Shown: in pieces, positions 9,427 to 16,235 of the stretch
How the letters are laid out: each line of letters begins with the position of its first letter
Position numbering within the stretch: position 1 is the stretch's first letter
From: CAWCDJ01 sp963836015
GTDB taxonomy: Bacteria; Acidobacteriota; Terriglobia; Bryobacterales; Bryobacteraceae
NCBI GenBank assembly: GCA_963836015.1
Contig: CAWIIF010000004.1
Location: 1,364,001-1,428,000 of the forward strand
Length of the DNA: 64,000 nucleotides
Reading direction: 5' to 3'
Notes under the pieces: generated by a model
Told to the model about the DNA's origin: nothing
What the model saw: the letters and a program-made list of their open reading frames with translations, nothing else
The model's database searches: none
Position numbers and translations under genes: made by a program

Positions 9427-10008
9427 ATGAGCGAGGGATCTTCCGCGGCTGTAACTCAACTGCTGTCCGATTGGAGCAAGGGGGACCAGTCCGCCCTTGA
9501 ACAGCTCCTGCCCATGGTCTACGGCGAACTGCGCCGCCTGGCCTCCGCCTATCTTCGCCGCGAGCGGCCCGATCACACGCTGCAGAGCACTGCCCTGGTG
9601 CATGAGGCGTTCCTCCGCCTGGTGGACCAACATGACGTACAGTGGCGCAGCCGCGCCCACTTCTACGCCATTGCCGCGCAGATGATCCGCCGCATTCTGG
9701 TGGATTACGCCCGCGCACAGCAAGCCGAGAAGCGCGGCTCCGGGGCTGTCAAGCTCGCGCTCGATGAAGCCGTAGGCGTCCCCATGCGCTCCGATGTCGA
9801 TCTCCTGGGCCTGAACGATGCCCTGGACCGGCTCGCCGGGTTCGACCCACGCCAGAGCCGCCTCGTCGAATTGCGCTTCTTTGCCGGCCTCTCCATCGAG
9901 GAAACCGCCGAAGCCATGGAGATGTCGCCCGCCACCATCAAGCGCGAGTGGAGTTCGGCGCGCGCCTGGCTCTTCCGCGAAATGACCCGCGGTTCCGCCC
10001 AGGCCTGA
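9427..10008 (+). CDS. ECF sigma factor of the kinase-associated (TIGR02999/Sig-70_X6) type
   Basis: 193-residue sigma-70 family factor with sigma-2 (about 25-95) and sigma-4 (about 125-185: FDPRQSRLVELRFFAGLSIEETAEAM then helix-turn-helix MSPATIKREWSSARAWL). The ATG at 9427 is preferred over the in-frame GTG at 9421 because AAAAGGG at 9415-9421 is then a well-placed ribosome site. The sigma-2.2 segment that normally reads D-A-E-D is here S-T-A-L-V-H-E, with Thr55 and no acidic pair. ECF families lacking this acidic motif and encoded beside Ser/Thr kinases are known to be activated by phosphorylation in that region (Vibrio EcfP/PknT). The kinase gene immediately upstream fits this. No anti-sigma gene is adjacent. 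Confidence 0.9.
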   Translation: MSEGSSAAVTQLLSDWSKGDQSALEQLLPMVYGELRRLASAYLRRERPDHTLQSTALVHEAFLRLVDQHDVQWRSRAHFYAIAAQMIRRILVDYARAQQAEKRGSGAVKLALDEAVGVPMRSDVDLLGLNDALDRLAGFDPRQSRLVELRFFAGLSIEETAEAMEMSPATIKREWSSARAWLFREMTRGSAQA

Positions 10009-10017
10009 ACTGGCTGG

Positions 10018-10058
10018 AAAGTCCCGGACCCGGGTCCCTCTTCCCGCCGAAAAGTCCC
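10018..10058 (+). promoter_or_regulatory. repeated AAAGTCCCGG motif upstream of the REC-HPt-REC gene
   Basis: AAAGTCCCGGA occurs at 10018-10028 and again within CCGAAAAGTCCCGG at 10047-10060, in the 177-base gap before the response-regulator operon. The 12-base string CCGAAAAGTCCC (10047-10058) recurs exactly at 53101-53112, upstream of another receiver-domain gene. Role unknown; a shared operator is possible. Confidence 0.4.
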
Positions 10059-10185
10059 GGATTCCTGTCCGAAGGTGCAGAACCGCTATTACCTTTGCCT
10101 GGATTCGGTACGCCGGCAGTACCGCTAAGTCTTTTCAATTCATAGTAGTCCGATTAATGATCGGTGCAGGGAAAAGACAAGGGAC

Positions 10186-11727
10186 ATGCAATCGGAAACC
10201 GCGGGAGCTTCGATACTGGTCGTGGACGACGCTCCCGTCAATCTCAAACTGATGCGCCTCCTGCTGACGCACGAGGGCTACGAAGTTCGCACCGCCGAGC
10301 GCGCCGAAGACGCCTTGCGGATGCTCGCCGAGTTTCGCCCCGAGCTGGTGCTGGCGGACGTTCGCTTGCCTGGCGTGGACGGACTGGAGATGACTCGCCG
10401 GATCAAAGCCGATCCGCACACCCGCGATTTGCGGGTAGTGGCGCTGACCGCCTGCGCCCTAGAAGGCGATCGCGAAAGGGCTCTCGATGCCGGGTGCGAA
10501 GACTATATTTCGAAGCCGATCGATTCCGCTACCCTGGCTTCGCGCATCCGGGGGCTGCTGGCGAACCGTCCCGCCGCGAAGCTGGTCTCTCCCGAACCGC
10601 CTCCTCCGCCGGCCGCCGGTCTCGGCCTCTCCGGCCCCGAAATGGACGGACTCCGCCGCCGTTTCGTAAACTCCGGCGCCATCGTGTGCCCCCAGATCGT
10701 CGAGAGCCTGGACCTCGCGTTCGACCCGGTCCAGGCCGGGCTGCACCTCCACCAGTGGAGCGGCAGCGCAGCACTGCTCGGTTTTCCCGCGATCTCGCTC
10801 CTCGCGAGGCAGGCCGAGCAGTTGCTGCGCGACGACCGCTGCGACACAGCAGCCTTTCGCTCTTCGCTCTCCGAACTTTGCGCCGCATTCGCCGGGGCGC
10901 AGTCCGACCTCGCCATCCCCTTGCCGGCGCACCTCGCTGAAACGCTTTCCCACAAGCGTATCGCTCTCGTCGGGCTCGAGAACGGCCAGGCCGGCCGCAT
11001 GTGCGCCCTGCTGGAACGCGTGGCCGCCCGCCCGCTGATGTTCGCGCCGTCCGAGGATCCCCGTTCGGAAGCGGTCCGCGCCTGTGCGGTCGTCGTCGTA
11101 CAGGTGAGCGCCGAAACCCTCGCGAGCTCGTGGTTGAACCCCGGAGAATCCCTGTCCTGCGCAGGCTCGCTCGTGCTGACCGGGAGCCGCCGCGACCTGT
11201 TGGCCCTGCCGCCCGCCGTACGTCTGCTGGCCAAAGAATTCCTGGTGGACGATTGGGACCCCGAAGAGGCGTTGATGCGCCTGGCCGCGGTGCAGCACCG
11301 CTCCGTGCCTCTCCCGGCTCCGGCTACCGCGCCGCCCGCGCCGATTTGGCCCAAGCCGGCGGTTCCCCGTCCCAGCGTCGTCATCGCGGATGACGACAGT
11401 TTCATCCTGACCCTGGTCGGCTCGACGCTCGAGAACTACGGCATGACCTGCCACCCGGTAGATAACGGCCGTGATGCGCTCCGGGCGATCCGCGAAGACA
11501 GGCCCAACCTCGCTGTCCTCGACGTGAACATGCCGGGACTCGATGGTTACGAGGTCTTGTCCGCTGTCCGTGCCGAGGAGCTTCCCACCATGGTGGTCCT
11601 GCTCACGGCGCGCCAGCAGGAGAAGGAGATCCTGCGCGGCTTCGAACTCGGCGCCGACGATTATCTCACCAAGCCGTTCAACCCTTATGAGTTGGCGGCT
11701 CGCCTGAAGAGGCTCCTGCGGCGATGA
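10186..11727 (+). CDS. REC-HPt-REC response regulator
   Basis: 513-residue soluble phosphorelay protein. REC1 (about 8-125) has the acidic pair VVDD, phosphoacceptor Asp58 (VLADVRLPG), T88 and Lys110 (SKP). A Pro-rich linker leads to an HPt-like domain (about 150-240) with His189 in HQWSGSAALLG, matching the H-x-L-K-G-S-A pattern except that Lys is Ser. A less recognisable segment (about 255-390) looks like a decayed receiver-like fold. REC2 (about 396-510) has IADDD, Asp446 (AVLDVNMPG), Thr and Lys496 (TKPF). There is no DNA-binding or enzymatic output, so phosphate is probably passed among its own domains and partners. It starts an overlapping operon with a HEAT protein, a GT2-like protein and a PilZ-J protein. 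Confidence 0.88.
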   Translation: MQSETAGASILVVDDAPVNLKLMRLLLTHEGYEVRTAERAEDALRMLAEFRPELVLADVRLPGVDGLEMTRRIKADPHTRDLRVVALTACALEGDRERALDAGCEDYISKPIDSATLASRIRGLLANRPAAKLVSPEPPPPPAAGLGLSGPEMDGLRRRFVNSGAIVCPQIVESLDLAFDPVQAGLHLHQWSGSAALLGFPAISLLARQAEQLLRDDRCDTAAFRSSLSELCAAFAGAQSDLAIPLPAHLAETLSHKRIALVGLENGQAGRMCALLERVAARPLMFAPSEDPRSEAVRACAVVVVQVSAETLASSWLNPGESLSCAGSLVLTGSRRDLLALPPAVRLLAKEFLVDDWDPEEALMRLAAVQHRSVPLPAPATAPPAPIWPKPAVPRPSVVIADDDSFILTLVGSTLENYGMTCHPVDNGRDALRAIREDRPNLAVLDVNMPGLDGYEVLSAVRAEELPTMVVLLTARQQEKEILRGFELGADDYLTKPFNPYELAARLKRLLRR

Positions 11728-12632
11728 TCCCGGCGGCTCTACTCGCGTTGCTGATTCTGGAAGCCGTCTGGGCCGCGGCGCTGCTCGTTTTTCTGGCGTT
11801 AGCCATGGCCTCGCGGTCCGGCCGCCGGAAGCGGAGCCCCGCGGCGCACGCGCTAAGGATTAGCATCCAGAGGGCGCTCGCGGCCTACGTCGGCGGCAAC
11901 ACCGGCCTGGCCGGCTTGCAATCCCTCGCCGCCGCTCATCCCGAGGAGTTCCGGAGCTCGATCCGCGAGTTCCAGGGTGCGGTCTCAGGCCGATGCGAAG
12001 CGGTGGGAGAGCTTGCCTTCCGCCTGGGTCTGGTTTCCCGCTGGTGCGACACCGCGCAAAGCGGCAGCCCGGCGGAGCGCCGCAATGCGTTTTCGCTCAT
12101 CGCCACCGTTGCGCCTTACGCCCCCGTTCATCGCCTTGCGGGAGACCTCGCACGCCGGGCCATCGACGATCCCGACGAACACGTCCGCCTGGCCGCGGCG
12201 CGCCTGCTTCTCCACTCGGGAGACCCGCTGCAGATTGCCCGCCTGTTCGAGCGGCTGCTTTCCGACACGCCACTCGTGCGTATCCTGATCGGGCCGGAAC
12301 TGCGTTCGTACGCCGGAGAATTATGTAAGACGGTAGTGCCTGAGGCCCTGCGCGGCGCCCAACCGGCGAAATTGGTCAACGCCCTGAACCTGCTGACCTC
12401 CTGGGAGCGCGGCCTGCCGCTGGCCGGTTTCGGCCGGCTGGCCACCCATCCGGACGCGGCTGTCCGCCTCGCATTTGTGCGCCTGCTGCCGCTGCTTCCG
12501 GCCGGTGACGAATCCCGCCAGGCGCTGCTGCGCGGTCTGGCCGATAAAGACCCGCGCGTCCACGCTGCCGCCGTAGCTGCTGCCAGCCGCTTGAAGATCC
12601 CGGACCTCGTGTGCACCGGGGGTGTTGCGTGA
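11724..12632 (+). CDS. membrane-anchored HEAT-repeat protein
   Basis: 302-residue protein with an N-terminal membrane helix (about residues 2-28, LLALLILEAVWAAALLVF) and a basic stop-transfer stretch, followed by an all-helical cytoplasmic domain. HEAT-like repeats are visible as DPDEHVRLAAARLLLHSGD, HPDAAVRLAFVRLLPLL and DKDPRVHAAAVAAASRL. HEAT domains act as protein-protein scaffolds. The ATG overlaps the upstream response-regulator stop and its own stop overlaps the next start (TGATG), so it is translated with its neighbours. It probably links the phosphorelay protein to the membrane glycosyltransferase-like protein. No enzymatic motif seen. Confidence 0.8.
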   Translation: MIPAALLALLILEAVWAAALLVFLALAMASRSGRRKRSPAAHALRISIQRALAAYVGGNTGLAGLQSLAAAHPEEFRSSIREFQGAVSGRCEAVGELAFRLGLVSRWCDTAQSGSPAERRNAFSLIATVAPYAPVHRLAGDLARRAIDDPDEHVRLAAARLLLHSGDPLQIARLFERLLSDTPLVRILIGPELRSYAGELCKTVVPEALRGAQPAKLVNALNLLTSWERGLPLAGFGRLATHPDAAVRLAFVRLLPLLPAGDESRQALLRGLADKDPRVHAAAVAAASRLKIPDLVCTGGVA

Positions 12633-13795
12633 TGCCTGCACTCGCCCTGGCCGGCGCCACCCTGCTGATTCTGGTGTGTCTGCTCCTCTGCGTGTCAGAG
12701 GCCTCGGAACTCGTGGTCTTGTTTAAGGGCGCCGCCGTCGCGCGCCGGTATCGCTCCGCCGGTCCCTCCGCCGGCGACGCCCTGTTGAAGTCCCCGCTGG
12801 TCCCGGGAGTGGCCGTCATCGTGGTTCCCGCCGATGCGTCCGCCGCTTCGCGCAGCCAGGTTCGAAGCCTCTTGAAGCTCCGCTCGGGAGACGCCGAAGT
12901 GATGGTCGTGCTCGACGGCCCTTCCGAATCCGATCGGACAGTCTGGATCGAGGATTTCCGCCTCGAGCCTTCAGCGCGCGGGGCGGCCGCTTACCGGTCG
13001 CGCGACCCGATCTCCCTGCTGGTGATCGAGCGGGAGCGCGGAGGCCTCGCCGCTTGCCTCAACACCGCGGTGAGTCTGGTCCAGGCGCCCCTGATCGCGG
13101 TAGTCGATGAGGGCGCGGACGTTTCCGAAGAGGCGCTCCTGGTCACTTTGGAACGCTTCATCAGCGGAGCCGAGCGTACCGTCGCGGTTTGCGCGGTCGG
13201 CCCCGCGCCGGCGGCTCCCGGCCTGCCTGCCCGTCTTTACCGGCTCGAATTCCTCCGCACCTGGCTCGGGCGGTGTGCGCTGGTCAACTGGAATTCCGCC
13301 CTTCCGGCGCCCGGATCGTTCACGCTTTTCGATCGCGACGCCGTCCTGCGCCTGGGAGGCTTTCGTGGCGGCGCCCTGGAAATGGTCATGCGTCTTCATC
13401 AAATGGTACGGGCCGCGGGATCGTCCGAGCAGATCGGCTTTCTGCCTCTTGCAGTGGCCCGCCCGCGCGCCCCGCGATCCTGGAAGGAATACCGCGCGGC
13501 GTGCGCCCGCATACGCTCCGAAGAACGACGGGCGGTGGTCGTTTCCGGGTTCATTCAGCACTGCTACGTCCGGCCCGTCGGAACTTCGGCGCTGGTTGTC
13601 CTGGCCGCCGCTGGATCCTGGCTGGGCTGGATGGATCCGCGCCTCCTCGCGATTCTGGTTGGCGCGACCGTCGCTTTGCGGATATTGACGTCCATGACCG
13701 CCGCCCTGTTAGGCGAGTTTGCGGCCCCGGCCGAGGCAGGTCCGGCCGACCTGCTCCTGCTGGTGCTTGCCGCCGTGTGTTTCTGGAAAAACTGA
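12632..13795 (+). CDS. GT2-like membrane protein with degenerate catalytic motifs
   Basis: 387-residue protein resembling processive family-2 glycosyltransferases: N-terminal membrane helix (about 4-26), a nucleotide-sugar-binding-like core starting VPGVAVIVVPADA, then AEVMVVLDG, IAVVDEGADVSEEALL where the DxD would be, FDRDAVLRLGGFRG resembling the acceptor region, and one or two hydrophobic C-terminal helices (about 315-385). The canonical N-x-E, clear D-x-D and Q-x-x-R-W motifs are not evident, so it may be an inactive relative, a partner subunit or a divergent enzyme. The ATG at 12632 is chosen over the in-frame GTG at 12611 because it gives TGATG overlap and begins the signal-anchor directly. 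Followed by the PilZ-J gene after 12 bases. Confidence 0.65.
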   Translation: MPALALAGATLLILVCLLLCVSEASELVVLFKGAAVARRYRSAGPSAGDALLKSPLVPGVAVIVVPADASAASRSQVRSLLKLRSGDAEVMVVLDGPSESDRTVWIEDFRLEPSARGAAAYRSRDPISLLVIERERGGLAACLNTAVSLVQAPLIAVVDEGADVSEEALLVTLERFISGAERTVAVCAVGPAPAAPGLPARLYRLEFLRTWLGRCALVNWNSALPAPGSFTLFDRDAVLRLGGFRGGALEMVMRLHQMVRAAGSSEQIGFLPLAVARPRAPRSWKEYRAACARIRSEERRAVVVSGFIQHCYVRPVGTSALVVLAAAGSWLGWMDPRLLAILVGATVALRILTSMTAALLGEFAAPAEAGPADLLLLVLAAVCFWKN

Positions 13796-13807
13796 AGGGG
13801 AAAATCT

Positions 13808-14689
13808 ATGCAGCGAATCAAACGCGAACATTACCGGGTGCCCGTCGATTATCCGGCGGTTCTCTATTGGGAAGATGCTTCCGGACAGGTCTCGAACGCC
13901 CGCCCCCGGGCGCGCGACATCTCCGAAGCTGGAATGCGGGTCGAATGTCCCATCCGCATCGCGCCCGATACCCGCGTCTACATGGAAGTTCCACGCTACG
14001 GTTTCCCCATCGAAGCGTCCGTCCGGTATTGCGTGCCGGAGGGCGACGGTTTCCGCATCGGGCTCGAATTCTCCGCCGCGACCCGGCAGTCGATGCAAGC
14101 CGTCGCGACAGAGGCGGACTACTACGAGGTGCTGCAGCTCAGCCCCAAGGCCGACATGGAAACGGTGCATCGCGTCTACCGCATCATGGCGGCCCGCTTC
14201 CATCCCGATAATCCGGAAAGCGGCGACCAGGAGCGGTTCCTGCAGATGACGGAAGCCTACCGCATCCTGGGCGACCCCGAGCGCCGCGCCCAATATGACA
14301 TCCTGCGCGGCAGCGAGCGCCCACGCGCCCTGCCGCTCTTTCAGGCCCGCGCCTTCGTGGACGAAAAGGAAGGCGAGGTGAATCGCCGTCTGGGTGTGCT
14401 GTGTCTCCTGTACGCCCAGCGGCGTCGCAATTCCGAACAGCCCGCGATCTCGCTCCTGGAGCTCGAAGAGGTCATGGCGATCCCCCGTGAGTACCTCGAG
14501 TTCACGTTGTGGTACCTCAAGCAGAAGAGGTACATCGAGATGAACCAGGGCGCCGATTTCAGCCTCACCGCCACCGGCGTCGATTTCGTGGAGGAGAACA
14601 CCCCCGCTCACGCCCTTCTTCGCAAGCTCATCGGCTCCGCTCCGTGGCAGGCGCCCGAGACGGCCTTCGCCGCCGGCTGCGTTCAGTAG
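13808..14689 (+). CDS. PilZ - J-domain - winged-helix fusion protein
   Basis: 293-residue three-part protein. Residues 1-95 are a PilZ domain with both c-di-GMP motifs: R-x-x-x-R (Arg6-Arg10) and D-x-S-x-x-G (Asp37-Gly42, DISEAG), followed by the beta-barrel end FRIGLEFSA. Residues 104-165 are a J domain (DYYEVLQLSPKAD ... LGDPERRAQYD) with an intact HPD triad at 132-134, the element that stimulates Hsp70 ATPase. Residues about 210-265 look like a winged helix (LLELEEVMAIPREYLEF, wing and FSLTATGVDF). There is no zinc or C-terminal substrate domain of classic DnaJ. AAGGGG at 13795-13800 is a strong ribosome site. As last gene of the REC-HPt-REC operon, it suggests c-di-GMP-gated Hsp70 recruitment to the membrane glycosyltransferase complex (inference). 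Confidence 0.88.
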   Translation: MQRIKREHYRVPVDYPAVLYWEDASGQVSNARPRARDISEAGMRVECPIRIAPDTRVYMEVPRYGFPIEASVRYCVPEGDGFRIGLEFSAATRQSMQAVATEADYYEVLQLSPKADMETVHRVYRIMAARFHPDNPESGDQERFLQMTEAYRILGDPERRAQYDILRGSERPRALPLFQARAFVDEKEGEVNRRLGVLCLLYAQRRRNSEQPAISLLELEEVMAIPREYLEFTLWYLKQKRYIEMNQGADFSLTATGVDFVEENTPAHALLRKLIGSAPWQAPETAFAAGCVQ

Positions 14690-14695
14690 CCTCTA

Positions 14696-16186
14696 TTACG
14701 TCACCGGCCCCGGATTGAACGGCGCCAGGGCATTGGCCAGCTGCCAGTGCTCCGCCCACGTCTTCGTCCGCCCACTCGCCACTTCCAGCAGGTAGCGGAA
14801 GATCTCTCCGCCCACGTCTTCGATCGTGGCGCGCCCGGTCGCGATCCGCCCCGCATCGATATCGATCAGGTCGTGCCACTTCTCCGCCAGCGCGGTGCGC
14901 GACGAGACCTTCACCACGGGCACAAGCGCCAGGCCATAGGGGCTCCCTTCGCCGGTCGTGAACACGTGCAGGTTCATCGACGCCAGTTGCTGCGTGCCGC
15001 AAATGAAATCGCTGGCCGGAGTGGCCGCGAATACCAGGCCTTTCGCCGTCACCTTCTCGCCGTGCCCCGCCACCGCCCGGATGGCCGTGCTCCCCGCCTT
15101 GGCCACGCTGCCCAGGGACTTCTCGACGATGTTCGCAAGGCCGCCCCGCTTGTTGCCCGGCGTGGTATTGGCGCTGCGGTCGGCCTGTCCGCCCGCCAGA
15201 TATTCGTCGTACCAGCGCATCTCGCGGATCAGCGCGCGTCCCACCTCTTCGGTCTCGGCGCGCGGCGTCAGCAGGTGTACCGCGTCGCGCACCTCGGTGA
15301 CTTCCGAGAACATCACGGTCGCGCCCGCTCGTACCAGCAGATCGGCCGCGAACCCCACCGCCGGATTGCACGTCACGCCGGAAAACGCGTCGCTGCCGCC
15401 GCATTGCAGGCCTACTACCAGGTCGGCCGCCGGGCAGGTGCGTCGCTGCCGCCGGTCGAGCAGCTTCAGCCGTTTCTCGGCCGCCTCCATGATCGCGCCC
15501 ACGATCTCCGCGAACCCGCGATGGTCCTGCAGCCGGATCACGTTGCCTTCTCCCAGCACCGGAAGCTGATCGCCCAGCAGCCGCGCCGGCTGCAGCTTCT
15601 CGCACCCCAGGCTGACGACCAGCGGTTCGCCCATCAGGTTGGCATGCAGCGCGATATTGCGCAGGGTGCGTATCGGGATGGCCGCGCCCGGCGCGTCGAT
15701 CGCCACACCGCACCCGTACGAGTGCGTCACCGCCACCACGTCGTCCACGTTGGGATAGCGCGGCAGGATCTCGCTGCGGATGCGCCGCACCGCGTACTCC
15801 ACCGTCGGAGCGACGCACTGCACGGTCGTGGCGAGCCCCAGAATGTTGCGCGTCCCGGTGCTGCCATCCGGATTGCGGTAGCCTTCGAACGTGAAGCCGG
15901 TGAGGGGCGGAAGCGGCGCCGGCACTGCCGTCGCCAGCGGCAATTCGTCCAGCGGAGGAGCCGCCGGCAGATCGATCATCTCTTCCCGCACCCACGCCCC
16001 GCGCGGAATCGCCCGGTTGGCGAGCCCGATGACCTGCCCGTACCGCACCACCGGTTCGCCGCTCTCGAAATCGCCGAGCGCGATCTTATGCCCCTGTGGA
16101 ATGGCTTCCCGCGCCGCCGGCGGCCGGACCCCTTCCGCCTCCACCACGATCGCCACGTTGTCGCGATCGTTCACGCGTATGAACAT
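14696..16186 (-). CDS. UxaA/GarD-family dehydratase (altronate or galactarate dehydratase-like)
   Basis: 496-residue Fe-dependent dehydratase acting on a uronate-derived or aldaric acid (altronate to 2-keto-3-deoxygluconate in UxaA; galactarate in GarD). An N-terminal SAF-like domain (about 1-80: NDRDNVAIVV, GHKIALGDF, VVRYGQVIGLA) is joined to the main domain, which begins GYRNPDGSTGTRN. Hallmarks: VTHSYGCGVA, VVSLGCEKLQ and VGLQCGGSDAFSGVT, holding conserved Cys and metal/substrate residues. Length matches E. coli UxaA (495) better than GarD. TAAAAT at 16196-16201 lies nine bases before the start, suggesting a very short leader. It converges on the PilZ-J gene with six bases between stops. 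Substrate cannot be fixed from sequence. Confidence 0.85.
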   Translation of the reverse strand: MFIRVNDRDNVAIVVEAEGVRPPAAREAIPQGHKIALGDFESGEPVVRYGQVIGLANRAIPRGAWVREEMIDLPAAPPLDELPLATAVPAPLPPLTGFTFEGYRNPDGSTGTRNILGLATTVQCVAPTVEYAVRRIRSEILPRYPNVDDVVAVTHSYGCGVAIDAPGAAIPIRTLRNIALHANLMGEPLVVSLGCEKLQPARLLGDQLPVLGEGNVIRLQDHRGFAEIVGAIMEAAEKRLKLLDRRQRRTCPAADLVVGLQCGGSDAFSGVTCNPAVGFAADLLVRAGATVMFSEVTEVRDAVHLLTPRAETEEVGRALIREMRWYDEYLAGGQADRSANTTPGNKRGGLANIVEKSLGSVAKAGSTAIRAVAGHGEKVTAKGLVFAATPASDFICGTQQLASMNLHVFTTGEGSPYGLALVPVVKVSSRTALAEKWHDLIDIDAGRIATGRATIEDVGGEIFRYLLEVASGRTKTWAEHWQLANALAPFNPGPVT

Positions 16187-16204
16187 ACGCCTACGATTTT
16201 AAGG

Positions 16205-16234
16205 TTTTCTCTGCGTCTCTGCGTCGGCGGTGAA
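16205..16234. repeat. TCTCTGCG-type intergenic element
   Basis: Short direct repeat CTCTGCGT-CTCTGCGT followed by GCGGTGAA, filling the gap between the UxaA-type gene and TonB receptor 2. A related inverted piece (CACCGCAGAGGCGC) lies at 25654-25667 after the zinc-ribbon gene. Function unknown. Confidence 0.35.
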
Positions 16235-16235
16235 A

